NCBI GenBank assembly: GCA_018400355.1
Contig: JAGYMV010000005.1
Span: 1 to 17,970, forward strand
Direction of reading: 5' to 3'
Origin: Wenzhouxiangella sp.
GTDB taxonomy: Bacteria; Pseudomonadota; Gammaproteobacteria; Xanthomonadales; Wenzhouxiangellaceae
Length of the DNA stretch: 17,970 nucleotides
The position numbers and the translations under genes are program-made. Below are positions 1 through 7,487 of this stretch, one piece after another (within the stretch, counting starts at the first letter, position 1; every line of letters begins with the position of its first letter). The notes under the pieces are model-generated. The model was not told the DNA's origin and did no database searches. It worked only from the letters and a program-made list of their open reading frames with translations.

Positions 1-2
1 TG

Positions 3-905
3 GCCGATGGACCCGAAGGTGGGGTTGGCTATTTTGGTCAGTTTGAGTGCATCGATGACCCACGCGTGGCCGAGGCATTGGTCTCAAAGGCACTGGGTTG
101 GTTGAGAGCACAGGGGGTTGAATGGGCGAAGGGACCGTTCGATCTGCACATCAATGAATCCTGTGGTCTCTTGGTTAAGGGCTTCGACACCCCGCCCATG
201 CTCATGATGCCGCACCACCGGCCCTACTATCGAGACTTGCTTGAGTCCCTTGGGTTTGAGCCCGAGATGCGTCTTTTGGCTTACCGCATCGAGCCGAACT
301 TTCAAGCGCCCAAAGCCATGCAGCGCCTGCAGCGAAGACATGGGGCCTCACTCACCACCCGGCCATTGAATGTCTCTCGCTATGGGGATGAGATGGAGCT
401 TCTCAGGGCGTTGTTTAATGACGCATGGCGAGCCAACTGGGGCTTTGTGCCTTTCTCCAAAGCTGAGTTCCAAGCCGTTGGGCGCGAGCTGCGCCCGATT
501 TTGAAAGCCTCATACACCTCGATTGCCATGCTCGATGATGAGCCCGTTGGCTTTTTGATCGCACTGCCCAACATCAACGAATTGATTGCAGACTTTCAAG
601 GCAAGCTTCTACCCAGCAACTGGATTAAGTTGCTGTGGCGTTTAAAGCGTGATGCAGCCACCACCGCGCGCGTCCCCTTGATGGGCGTAAAGAGCCAATT
701 CCACGGCACTCCGATGGGCGCCCTGATCGCCTTTTCTATGATCGATGCGGTCCGTTGGCCCTTGCATGAGTTTGGCGTTCGAGAAGTTGAGATGTCTTGG
801 ATCTTGGAAACCAATGCCGGCATGAATGGCTTAATTGAGGCCATGGGTGGGGATTGCTACAAGGAATATCAAATGTATCGGCAAGCCGTCGGGCCCAAAC
901 CATGA
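3..905 (+). CDS. GNAT-like acyltransferase family protein, 5' end cut by window edge
   Basis: The reading frame is open from the first codon of the window, so the true start lies upstream; a GTG at 66 is internal. About 300 residues are visible. The pattern near the left edge (GYFGQFE, then about 30 residues on GPFDLHINESCGLLV followed by GFDTPP, MMPHHRPYY and a GF motif) matches, from memory, a family of roughly 370-400 residue GNAT-fold proteins, sometimes annotated as N-acetyltransferases. No transmembrane segment or signal peptide is visible. The stop overlaps the next start as ATGA (902-905), so the two are probably translated together and co-transcribed with lptF and lptG. The substrate is unknown. 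Some large GNAT-like acyltransferases act on lipids, for example bacterial ceramide synthase, so a lipid acyl transfer role is possible but is only inference. The family call is fairly sure; the function is not. Confidence 0.7.
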   Translation, partial: ADGPEGGVGYFGQFECIDDPRVAEALVSKALGWLRAQGVEWAKGPFDLHINESCGLLVKGFDTPPMLMMPHHRPYYRDLLESLGFEPEMRLLAYRIEPNFQAPKAMQRLQRRHGASLTTRPLNVSRYGDEMELLRALFNDAWRANWGFVPFSKAEFQAVGRELRPILKASYTSIAMLDDEPVGFLIALPNINELIADFQGKLLPSNWIKLLWRLKRDAATTARVPLMGVKSQFHGTPMGALIAFSMIDAVRWPLHEFGVREVEMSWILETNAGMNGLIEAMGGDCYKEYQMYRQAVGPKP

Positions 906-1744
906 GGGACTCAAAAACCCATGGCATTCCACCCAATGGCTGCGATGTGCTCGTATTGGCCGGAGACCGAAGTGCTAAAGATCCTTTGGCCAAACACTTT
1001 GGCGTGAGTGGCAAGGCCTTGGTCCCCTTGGCTGAAGTGGCGTTGCTTGAGCGGGTGTTGAAAGTGATCTGTGAGTGGCCTTCGACACGTCGGGTTGTGT
1101 TGGTGGCGCCTCACTTATCCGATTATCAGGCGGTGGTTGCTCGAATGGATTTCAAACCAGACCAATTGGTTTGGGTTGAGCCAGCCCCGACCCTATACAA
1201 AAGTCTCGAGGCCGCGTTGGCAACGCCAGGTTGCTGGGATGGTTTGGGGTTGGTGGTCAGTGCCGATCATGGTTTATTGAAGCCTGATTGGTTAACGCAA
1301 GTGGTCGGTTCTTTGAACCTAGAGACCGATTTGGTGGTGGCCATGGCCGATTGGTCAGAGGTGATGGAAGCCTATCCTGGCAACCGCAGAACACGCTATC
1401 GCTTCAGCGACCAAAGTCTGTGTGGCGGCAACCTATTTGCTTTTAGGATGCCTGGCTTTTTGCGTGTGCTCGCCCGATGGCACCGTGTCGAGCAAGAGCG
1501 CAAAAAACCGTGGCGAATGTTGTCCATGCTGGGCGTGGGCAATTTGGCTCGGTATCTCTCAGGGCGTTTGAGCTCAACAGATGCCTTTCGTGCTTTGTCC
1601 AAGATCGCCGATGCCCATGTGCGCCCAGAAATTGTCCGCGACCCATCGATTGCTGTGGATGTGGATGGATTTTCTGACTTGGCATTGGCCGAGACGATCA
1701 TCAGCCAGCGCCAACAAGACATTGACGAGAACGGTTCATGTTGA
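902..1744 (+). CDS. MobA-like nucleotidyltransferase
   Basis: This 280-residue protein looks like a single-domain NTP transferase. LAGDR (about residues 19-23) followed by GKALVPL (Lys38) resembles the nucleotide-binding loop and following Lys of MobA/GlmU-type enzymes. SADHG near residue 120 would hold the metal-binding Asp, and VDVDGFSDL near the C terminus resembles the usual closing Asp motif. I chose the ATG at 902 over a TTG at 854, because it forms an ATGA overlap with the gene before and the extra upstream residues lie inside that gene. Its stop overlaps the lptF start by 7 bp. The activated product is unknown; a sugar or polar alcohol headgroup phosphate would fit an envelope operon. 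It lacks the glycine-rich N-terminal loop expected of MurU, so I do not call it MurU. Confidence 0.75.
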   Translation: MRDSKTHGIPPNGCDVLVLAGDRSAKDPLAKHFGVSGKALVPLAEVALLERVLKVICEWPSTRRVVLVAPHLSDYQAVVARMDFKPDQLVWVEPAPTLYKSLEAALATPGCWDGLGLVVSADHGLLKPDWLTQVVGSLNLETDLVVAMADWSEVMEAYPGNRRTRYRFSDQSLCGGNLFAFRMPGFLRVLARWHRVEQERKKPWRMLSMLGVGNLARYLSGRLSSTDAFRALSKIADAHVRPEIVRDPSIAVDVDGFSDLALAETIISQRQQDIDENGSC

Positions 1745-2811
1745 TTCAGCGCTATCTGGCCAAGCAATTGCTCGGTCCGGTGATCGGTGTGTTTTCGTTT
1801 GCTGTGGCTGTGGTCGCGGTTTTTTATATGGCGCAATTGTTGGCATGGGCCGCTCAAGAAAGTTGGCCTGTGGAGGCCGTGTTGGGCATGGCTGGGCTCC
1901 GTTTGGTGTTGTACTTTGATGTCTTGATTCCAGTGTCTGTGCTGCTTGGGCTGGTCATTGGATTGGGGCGTGTGCAGCAAGCTCACGAGCTCACGGCGCT
2001 GGCCAGTGCCGGCGTGGGTCAGGGCGGGGTGTTTCGCCTCATGGGGATCTGGATCTTGGCACTGTGTGCTTTGGTTGCGCTTTTTAGTATGGTGCTGCGC
2101 CCTTGGGGCTATGGTCAGTTTTATGACATTGAAGCCACTTTGGCTGAACGACTCGACATCACCCGCATTGAGCCTGGTCGCTTTCAAGTCGGCGATGACG
2201 AGTGGCTGATTTATGCAAAGACCAAACAGGACTCTAAACTCAGTGATGTCTTTGTTCACCAGCTTCGCGCCAGTGGACGGGGCGTTCTAACAGCCAATGA
2301 AATGACACAGAAGTTAGATGAGTCTGGGCTCATTCGTTTGATGTTTGAAGGCAATGTCGCCAGCTACACCTTGCCATCCACAGGCCTCAACCCATCGCAG
2401 CCATTGGTGAGTCGCTTTGACCGACTCGAGGTGTTGGTGGAACCACAGCCGGTGAATGCGCGTGACAAGATACGTCGAGCGATGGCCATGAGCGACCTTT
2501 GGCGCACGCAGCGTCCGATCGAGTTGGCTGAGTTGCAGTGGCGTTTGGTGACGCCCCTGTCGGTCTTGTTGATGGCTTGGGCAGCCGCTGGCTTGGTCTC
2601 ACAAAAACCCAGAGCGACGCGGGCTGTGTTTGTCATATCAGCATTGATTGTGGCAACGCTCTACTTTAGTGCTTTGGGCGTTTTGGTCAATTGGGTGGAG
2701 CAAAGCCGCTTGCCGCCCGTGCCGGGTGTGTTTTTGGCGCCGTTGGTGATGGTCCTGGCTTTGCTGGTCCATGCGGGCGTGTCCAATCGGTCTTGGCGAA
2801 TACGACGATGA
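1738..2811 (+). CDS. lptF: LPS export ABC transporter permease LptF
   Basis: LptF is one of the two inner-membrane permeases of the LptB2FG transporter, which extracts lipopolysaccharide from the inner membrane and passes it to LptC/LptA. The 357-residue protein has the family layout: three N-terminal transmembrane helices (about residues 13-37, 55-77 and 98-120), a periplasmic beta-jellyroll region (about 125-245), and three C-terminal helices. The start (MLIQRYL) is typical, and ELTALASAGV after helix 2 corresponds to the cytoplasmic coupling helix that contacts LptB. The ATG lies 7 bp inside the preceding gene, and the stop overlaps lptG as ATGA. Being translated behind a nucleotidyltransferase rather than opening its own operon is unusual; in many gammaproteobacteria lptF is the first gene, divergent from pepA. 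Confidence 0.93.
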   Translation: MLIQRYLAKQLLGPVIGVFSFAVAVVAVFYMAQLLAWAAQESWPVEAVLGMAGLRLVLYFDVLIPVSVLLGLVIGLGRVQQAHELTALASAGVGQGGVFRLMGIWILALCALVALFSMVLRPWGYGQFYDIEATLAERLDITRIEPGRFQVGDDEWLIYAKTKQDSKLSDVFVHQLRASGRGVLTANEMTQKLDESGLIRLMFEGNVASYTLPSTGLNPSQPLVSRFDRLEVLVEPQPVNARDKIRRAMAMSDLWRTQRPIELAELQWRLVTPLSVLLMAWAAAGLVSQKPRATRAVFVISALIVATLYFSALGVLVNWVEQSRLPPVPGVFLAPLVMVLALLVHAGVSNRSWRIRR

Positions 2812-3872
2812 GCATCATTCACCGCTATGTCATGCGCAACGTGCTGGCCGCCTACTGGGTGACAGGTTTGGGCATCGGCGCTTTATTTTGGGTGCTAGAC
2901 CTCCTCGATCGGCTGGAGGATGGTGTGGCCGGCGTGCTTGGGCTTTTACAGGTGGCGATGGCGTCTTTCATGGGGTTACCAGAAACCATGATTGATTTGT
3001 TGCCCGTCATCACGGTGCTGGCAACGGCATTGGCCATGGGGCGTTTGCAGACCTTGTCTGAGTTGAACATTATGCGGGTCTCAGGCATTTCCATTTGGCG
3101 CTTGGCTGTGATGGCCATGGCGCCTGGCCTGTTCATTGTCGCGCTTGGCTTGGCCACACTGCAGTGGGCTGTGCCATTGCTCCACCAACAGCCCGAACGG
3201 GCCGTGGGGGCTTCTTTGGGTGAAAATGGTTTGTGGCATCCAATCCATGGGCTGTGGATTCGGCAGGACAATCAATTTTTGAATGTGGAAGACCTAGAGT
3301 TGGGTCGGTTCCCAGTGGGCATCCATTTGTTTGAGTATGCCGAAGAGGGTGGGTTGGTTGAGCACATCACAGCCAAACGCGGCTTGGTGGCAGCCGATGG
3401 ACAATGGATTTTGTCGGAGGTGACACAGACCCAGTATGTGCCGGTGTATGAACAAACCGAGGCCGAGGAGTTTGTTTGGGATTCGTTTCTCACTGGCCGA
3501 CAATTGACCTTGTTGTTGAACCCACCGGCGAGTCTGGCCTTAACTGACTTGTGGCAATACGTAACCGGCCTCAAACAACGCGCCCAACCCCATGCCGAGT
3601 TTGAGTTGCTGTTGTGGGAAAGGCTCTCGTTGCCGCTGGCGTGTCTGGCGATGATGTTGGCAGCCATGGCCACAGCCGCCGTGCCGTTAAAGAGTCGCGT
3701 CATTGGCGTGCGGATTGTTGGCGCTTTGATCTTGGGGCTTGGGTTTGAGCTGGTGACCGAAATGGTGGCGTACTTGGGCTTGCTACTGGGATGGCCCATT
3801 CCATGGGTGGCGATTGGTCCACCCATGTTGTTGAGTGCTTTGTCGGTTTGGTTGGTGGCAAAGGCGCGATGA
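2808..3872 (+). CDS. lptG: LPS export ABC transporter permease LptG
   Basis: LptG is the second permease of the LptB2FG lipopolysaccharide extractor. The 354-residue protein begins MSIIHRYVMRNV, the usual LptG opening. It has transmembrane helices at about 12-32, 58-78 and 97-121, a periplasmic jellyroll region to about residue 255, and three C-terminal helices. SELNIMRVSGIS (about 84-95) is the coupling-helix segment. I chose the ATG at 2808, which overlaps the lptF stop as ATGA; a longer in-frame extension to 2691 would only re-read lptF. The gene ends inside a strong inverted repeat that probably stops transcription of the operon. The ATPase LptB is not in this window. Confidence 0.93.
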   Translation: MSIIHRYVMRNVLAAYWVTGLGIGALFWVLDLLDRLEDGVAGVLGLLQVAMASFMGLPETMIDLLPVITVLATALAMGRLQTLSELNIMRVSGISIWRLAVMAMAPGLFIVALGLATLQWAVPLLHQQPERAVGASLGENGLWHPIHGLWIRQDNQFLNVEDLELGRFPVGIHLFEYAEEGGLVEHITAKRGLVAADGQWILSEVTQTQYVPVYEQTEAEEFVWDSFLTGRQLTLLLNPPASLALTDLWQYVTGLKQRAQPHAEFELLLWERLSLPLACLAMMLAAMATAAVPLKSRVIGVRIVGALILGLGFELVTEMVAYLGLLLGWPIPWVAIGPPMLLSALSVWLVAKAR

Positions 3873-3883
3873 AGCGCCTTTGC
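3858..3883 (+). terminator. Hairpin spanning the lptG stop codon
   Basis: A perfect 10-bp inverted repeat (gcaaaggcgc at 3858-3867, gcgcctttgc at 3874-3883) encloses a 6-nt loop, gatgaa, that contains the lptG stop codon. It lies between the convergent lptG and HiPIP genes, where a terminator is expected. It has no T-tract on either strand, so it may act as an RNA-stabilising or Rho-assisted 3' end rather than a classic intrinsic terminator. Confidence 0.5.
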
Positions 3884-3898
3884 GCAACCAGTTAAATA

Positions 3899-4237
3899 TT
3901 AGCCTTGGCGTGCAACCCAAGCATTGCACCAGCCCTCGCGAGCCACTTGCTTGCCGGGGAAAATACCGCAGCCCATCCAGTCTGCTGAGACGTCCCCTTG
4001 GGCCAGTTGGCAGTTGCCACAGATCTGGCCTTCTTGGTAGCGCGTCCATTTGGCCTGATCCACATCCTCGAAGTGTGCAACGTAGCCCAGTGCCTTGGCT
4101 TGTGGGCTTTCAGGATCGAGCGCGTTGTCTTGTGCCCAAGCTGTGCCTGCGTTTTTCATTGCAACGGCTGGCAGCAATAGGGCCAACGAGCCGGCACCAG
4201 CGAGTTTAAAAATGTTTCTGCGTGAGCATTTGGTCAT
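3899..4237 (-). CDS. High-potential iron-sulfur protein (HiPIP), Tat-exported
   Basis: HiPIPs are small periplasmic [4Fe-4S] electron carriers that shuttle electrons between membrane complexes such as cytochrome bc1 and terminal acceptors. The 112-residue precursor starts MTKCSRRNIFK, with SRRNIFK forming a twin-arginine signal, then a hydrophobic stretch and a likely cleavage after AWA (about residue 35). The mature part carries four cysteines (C73, C76, C90, C104) as CxxC, 13 residues, C, 13 residues, C, close to the HiPIP pattern, and small aromatic-rich surroundings. I chose the ATG at 4237 over a GTG at 4246 because an AAGGAG ribosome site lies 8 nt before it. It stands alone, divergent from alkB and convergent with lptG, so its redox partners cannot be read from context. 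Confidence 0.9.
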   Translation of the reverse strand: MTKCSRRNIFKLAGAGSLALLLPAVAMKNAGTAWAQDNALDPESPQAKALGYVAHFEDVDQAKWTRYQEGQICGNCQLAQGDVSADWMGCGIFPGKQVAREGWCNAWVARQG

Positions 4238-4245
4238 GGTCTCCA

Positions 4246-4251
4246 CTCCTT
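4246..4251 (-). promoter_or_regulatory. Ribosome binding site of the HiPIP gene
   Basis: AAGGAG on the minus strand sits 8 nt before the ATG at 4237. It decides the start, because the alternative GTG at 4246 would overlap it. Confidence 0.7.
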
Positions 4252-4279
4252 GCGATGTTAACGTGCAAAACTTACCTGT

Positions 4280-4293
4280 TTCTTACTTAAGAA
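4280..4293. repeat. Inverted repeat in the HiPIP-alkB divergent region
   Basis: TTCTTA and TAAGAA flank a 2-nt centre. The repeat lies just downstream of the candidate HiPIP -10 and covers the predicted RNA start, a position suitable for an operator. Short AT-rich palindromes are common by chance, so the role is uncertain. Confidence 0.3.
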
Positions 4294-4294
4294 C

Positions 4295-4303
4295 ATTCTA
4301 ACA
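4295..4303 (-). promoter_or_regulatory. Candidate extended -10 promoter for the HiPIP gene
   Basis: On the minus strand TGTTAGAAT fits an extended -10 element (TG, one base, then TAGAAT, five of six bases matching TATAAT). There is no recognisable -35 at 16-18 bp, as expected for this promoter type. The predicted RNA start near 4288 would give a leader of about 50 nt ahead of the strong ribosome site. Confidence 0.35.
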
Positions 4304-4325
4304 TTGGCAACGATAGTGGTGGGCT

Positions 4326-4913
4326 ATGGAATCGATTGAGTTTGCACCAGCCGGCTGGATTCGGTTGTGGCCAGCGTTTCTGCAGCCAGATGAAGCCCAG
4401 CGAGTATTTCATCAGCTGGCGTCTTCGCTGCAATGGGAGCAGCACGCCATTCGGATGTTTGGTCGGTTGATCAACCAGCCACGATTGACGGCGTTTTATG
4501 GTGAGAGCGGGGTCTCTTATCAATATTCGGGGTTGCAGTTTTCAGCCATTGAGTGGTCGGGTCCAATCAAACAATTGGCCAAGCAAGTCACTGAGCTCAC
4601 CCAGCAACCCTTCAACTCGGTGTTGTGTAATTTTTATCGGGATGGCCAAGACTCCATGGGGTGGCACGCAGACGATGAGCCAGAGCTCGGTGTCAATCCA
4701 GTCATTGCATCCGTGAGTCTGGGTGCCTGTCGACGGTTTGACTTCAAACCCAAAGAGGGTGTGGTGGGAAGCAAACAGTCCGTTTGGCTGGCGTCAGGAA
4801 GTTGTTTGTTGATGGGCGGCGATTTGCAACACAATTGGTTGCATCAAATCCCCAAGACCAAACGCATCAATGAACCAAGAATCAATCTGACGTTTCGCTG
4901 GATTCCGAATTGA
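4326..4913 (+). CDS. alkB: AlkB-family alpha-ketoglutarate-dependent dioxygenase
   Basis: Enzymes of this family use Fe(II), oxygen and 2-oxoglutarate to remove alkyl lesions such as 1-methyladenine and 3-methylcytosine from DNA or RNA by oxidative demethylation. The 195-residue protein has the iron-binding His114 and Asp116 in WHADDEPELG, the distal His173 in WLHQIPK, and the 2-oxoglutarate-binding arginines in PRINLTFRW (Arg185, Arg191). NFYRDG before the HxD motif and ASVSLGACRRF after it are also typical. The compact length and the PRINLTFR ending resemble the ALKBH2/3-like bacterial group more than E. coli AlkB, so the symbol denotes family only. There is no ada gene here. The final 32 bp overlap the end of xseB on the other strand. 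Confidence 0.9.
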   Translation: MESIEFAPAGWIRLWPAFLQPDEAQRVFHQLASSLQWEQHAIRMFGRLINQPRLTAFYGESGVSYQYSGLQFSAIEWSGPIKQLAKQVTELTQQPFNSVLCNFYRDGQDSMGWHADDEPELGVNPVIASVSLGACRRFDFKPKEGVVGSKQSVWLASGSCLLMGGDLQHNWLHQIPKTKRINEPRINLTFRWIPN

Positions 4914-5121
4914 CTGGGTCTTGATCTGCTCGGGTTTCATCTAACAGGGCGGCGACTTGAGCTCTGGCCTCTTCAAGATGCGCTTGGCATTGCCGGGTCA
5001 GCTGGATGCCACGCTCAAATTCCGCCATCGCCTGGGCCAGTGGCAACTCACCGGCCTCCATGCGCTGAACCAATGCATCCAGCTCGGCCAAGGTTTTCTC
5101 AAAATCGGGTGTGTCGGTCAT
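4882..5121 (-). CDS. xseB: Exodeoxyribonuclease VII small subunit
   Basis: XseB is the small subunit of exonuclease VII, a single-strand-specific exonuclease; several copies bind along the XseA coiled-coil arm. The 79-residue protein has the family core: FEKTLAELDALVQRMEAGELPLAQAMAEFERGI-type helical hairpin, with the conserved LE-L-L-E-GI pattern, then an acidic, serine-rich tail (about residues 60-79). The ATG is 12 bp after the tilS stop, so it is probably the last gene of the gluQ-accA-tilS unit. It is often found before ispA and dxs; neither is present here. Its 3' end overlaps alkB by 32 bp, and this overlap encodes only the variable tail. Confidence 0.92.
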   Translation of the reverse strand: MTDTPDFEKTLAELDALVQRMEAGELPLAQAMAEFERGIQLTRQCQAHLEEARAQVAALLDETRADQDPVNSESSETSD

Positions 5122-5133
5122 GGTGCTGATAGT

Positions 5134-6495
5134 CTAACTGATCTTCGATGAAGCGGGTTGGGCGCCAAAGCAGCGTGTCTCCCAGATGAGCGCTTGGTTG
5201 AGTTCTGCTGTCTGCCAGCGGGCGCCACAAGCCAGGAGTGTGTCATTCCACCACAGGCGTGGCCAACTGTTTCGCTGCCAAGGTGGAATCTGTGCCTCAG
5301 ACAACAGCCGCCGTGTTCGATAAGACCGACCTGGGGATCCCAACACAATTTTTTCGTTGGGTTGGTGTGAGGTGACCCGAAAAACGATTGGCGCCGAGTT
5401 TTTGGCGAACGCTTTGAGTGTGAGTTTGGTTAGATCAAGCCGCAAGGTGCCAAGACCATGGGGCAGGGTCAGTGCATCGGCCCCATTCCACTCGATGGCA
5501 TAGTCGCGGAGAGCTGAGTGGCCATGGGTGTGTGCGGCATCGGGATCAGCTTCGGATTGAGGCGGACTCAACCACAAATGACCGCCATAACAATAAATGG
5601 TGCCCACGTCCCAAGTGAGTGTGGGCACTCGGTCTGGGCTTGGGTCAGCAATTTGCGATACAAAGCTTTCGAGCGGTTTTCCAGGCGGTGGTGGGATGCG
5701 TTGGTTGATACACCACAAACGAATGAGCTCTCCCTTTTCATAGGCGCTTTTGTTGGCCCACTGTTCGATACAAAGACGCTGATGGTCGCGCTGGTCCTGC
5801 GCGAGGGTATTGGCCAGGGTTTGCGCCAACAGCGTGGCGCCTTGCCGATTGAGTGCCGCGCTTCGATTCAGCGCCTCTTGAGCGCCAGGGAAGCGCTCCA
5901 TTAATTTGGGCATGATCTCGTGGCGAATGAAGTTTCGATCAATGCTGAGGACTTCGTTGGTTGGGTCCTCGATCCATTTGAGTTGCCGGCTGTTGAGGTA
6001 ATCCACAATTTGGCTTCTCGACCAATCCAATAGCGGTCGGATCAAATAACCTTGACCCAAGGGCTGATGGGCCTCGATGCCGCTCAAACCGGCAACACCA
6101 GCGCCTCTGAGCATTCGGAGCATCAGGGTTTCAGCGACATCGTCTCTGTGGTGGGCGGTGACCAACACATCGCCAGCTTTGAGCTGTTGTTTGAAAAACT
6201 CATAACGAGCCTCTCTGGCCTTGGCCTCGATGTTGCCCTGACCATCCAACGCCATGGTTTCTACAAGACAAAGGAGCCCCAATTCTTCTGCCAATTGCCT
6301 GGCGGCCACAGCACGGTCACTTGAGCGCGCGTCAAGCCCATGGTCGACGTGCAAACAAATGATTTCAATGCGGGGGTCCCGGTGGGGGTGGGTGGCCAAT
6401 TGATGTGCCAGACACATCGAATCGGCGCCCCCACTCAATGCGACATAGAGGGTGTTGTCTGGTCGAATGAACTCATTGAGTTTCGACAGATCCAT
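5134..6495 (-). CDS. tilS: tRNA(Ile)-lysidine synthetase TilS
   Basis: TilS attaches lysine to C34 of the tRNA(Ile) with a CAU anticodon, changing both its decoding (AUA instead of AUG) and its charging identity; it is normally essential. The 453-residue protein has the PP-loop ATP-binding motif SGGADS at residues 21-26, then HVDHGL, AHHRDDVAET and the IEDPTN and FIRHEI motifs of the N-terminal N-type ATPase domain (to about residue 220). A central TilS domain and the C-terminal tRNA-binding domain follow, with SPGRSYRTRRLLSEAQIPPW near residue 400. The full length matches the long gammaproteobacterial form. The start overlaps the accA stop by 23 bp, so accA and tilS are probably translationally coupled; this adjacency also occurs in Pseudomonas. 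Confidence 0.95.
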   Translation of the reverse strand: MDLSKLNEFIRPDNTLYVALSGGADSMCLAHQLATHPHRDPRIEIICLHVDHGLDARSSDRAVAARQLAEELGLLCLVETMALDGQGNIEAKAREARYEFFKQQLKAGDVLVTAHHRDDVAETLMLRMLRGAGVAGLSGIEAHQPLGQGYLIRPLLDWSRSQIVDYLNSRQLKWIEDPTNEVLSIDRNFIRHEIMPKLMERFPGAQEALNRSAALNRQGATLLAQTLANTLAQDQRDHQRLCIEQWANKSAYEKGELIRLWCINQRIPPPPGKPLESFVSQIADPSPDRVPTLTWDVGTIYCYGGHLWLSPPQSEADPDAAHTHGHSALRDYAIEWNGADALTLPHGLGTLRLDLTKLTLKAFAKNSAPIVFRVTSHQPNEKIVLGSPGRSYRTRRLLSEAQIPPWQRNSWPRLWWNDTLLACGARWQTAELNQALIWETRCFGAQPASSKIS

Positions 6496-7432
6496 ACGCC
6501 ATCAACCGCTCGTAACGTTGTGCAACACGCTCGGTGGGCGTGTCTGCACTCAAGGCTTTGATCTGTGCTTCAATGGTCTCTCGCAATTTGAGGGCCACCG
6601 CATCGGGGTCTCGGTGGGCGCCGCCGAGCGGTTCACTGATCACCTTGTCTATCAGCCCCAATTGATGCAGACGCGGGGCGGTGAGTCCAAGGGCACCGGC
6701 GGCTTCCTGAGCCCGGCCGGCATCCTTCCACAGGATCGACGCGCAGCCCTCCGGCGAAATCACTGAATAAATACTGTACTGGAGCATATTGACTCGATCG
6801 CCGACACCGATGGCCAGTGCGCCACCCGAGCCACCTTCGCCAATGACGTTGCAAATGATTGGCACCGATAAACGCGACATCACAGCAAGGTTTCTGGCAA
6901 TGGCTTCTGATTGACCGCGCTCTTCTGCACCCACCCCTGGGTAAGCCCCGGGGGTATCAATAAAGGTGACGATGGGCAAGTTGAATCTCTCGGCCATTTC
7001 CATCAAGCGCAGGGCTTTGCGGTAACCCTCTGGGCGGGGCATACCAAAATTGTGAAAGACCTTGTCTTTGGTGCCTCGGCCTTTTTGATGTCCAATGACC
7101 ACCATCGAGCGCCCGTCGAGCTTTGCCAGCCCACCGACAATGGCCTTGTCATCCCCGAACTGGCGATCGCCTTGAAGCAACTCCACGTGATCAAATACCT
7201 TGGGCAGATAATCAAAGGTATACGGTCGCTGTGGGTGCCTAGCCAGTTGGGCGATCTGCCAATCACTGAGCTCTGAGAAAATCTTGCGTGTTTGATCCTG
7301 GCACTTTTTCTCTAGGCGCGTGATTTCATCATCCAAGTTCAGTTGTTGATCGGGCCCAAGGCCACGCAGTTCAGCAATCTTGGCTTCTAACTCGGCGATG
7401 GGCTGTTCAAAGTCTAGGTAATTGGCAGGCAT
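6473..7432 (-). CDS. accA: Acetyl-CoA carboxylase carboxyltransferase subunit alpha
   Basis: AccA pairs with AccD to transfer the carboxyl group from carboxybiotin to acetyl-CoA, making malonyl-CoA for fatty acid synthesis in the cytoplasm. The protein begins MPANYLDFEQPIAELEAKI, the usual AccA opening, and from the ATG at 7432 it is 319 residues, the same as the E. coli protein. A longer TTG-started reading frame to 7522 would add 30 residues unlike AccA, so I reject it. The crotonase-fold core is clear: GHQKGRGT, the FIDTPGAYPG segment, and GEGGSGGALAIGVGD, which forms the oxyanion and CoA site. It sits 55 bp after gluQ and overlaps tilS by 23 bp. The zinc-finger partner AccD is elsewhere. 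Confidence 0.96.
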   Translation of the reverse strand: MPANYLDFEQPIAELEAKIAELRGLGPDQQLNLDDEITRLEKKCQDQTRKIFSELSDWQIAQLARHPQRPYTFDYLPKVFDHVELLQGDRQFGDDKAIVGGLAKLDGRSMVVIGHQKGRGTKDKVFHNFGMPRPEGYRKALRLMEMAERFNLPIVTFIDTPGAYPGVGAEERGQSEAIARNLAVMSRLSVPIICNVIGEGGSGGALAIGVGDRVNMLQYSIYSVISPEGCASILWKDAGRAQEAAGALGLTAPRLHQLGLIDKVISEPLGGAHRDPDAVALKLRETIEAQIKALSADTPTERVAQRYERLMAYGSVETQ

Positions 7433-7487
7433 GGCATCCAAAAAAGCGCATAAGGGTGTAGACCCGCCAGTATAACCATCCAACAGA

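Noticed and set aside
902..1744. MurU (MurNAc-1-phosphate uridylyltransferase) for the MupP pathway
   Set aside because: The N-terminal loop reads LAGDR rather than the glycine-rich LAAGxGxR-type loop of MurU, and the gene is linked to lptF, not amgK.
1396..2259. 287-codon open frame on the minus strand
   Set aside because: It lies opposite the nucleotidyltransferase and lptF, which have clear family motifs; its own translation is rich in His, Gln and Thr with no recognisable motif.
3272..3826. 184-codon open frame on the minus strand
   Set aside because: Fully antisense to lptG, with low-information composition and no ribosome site or motif.
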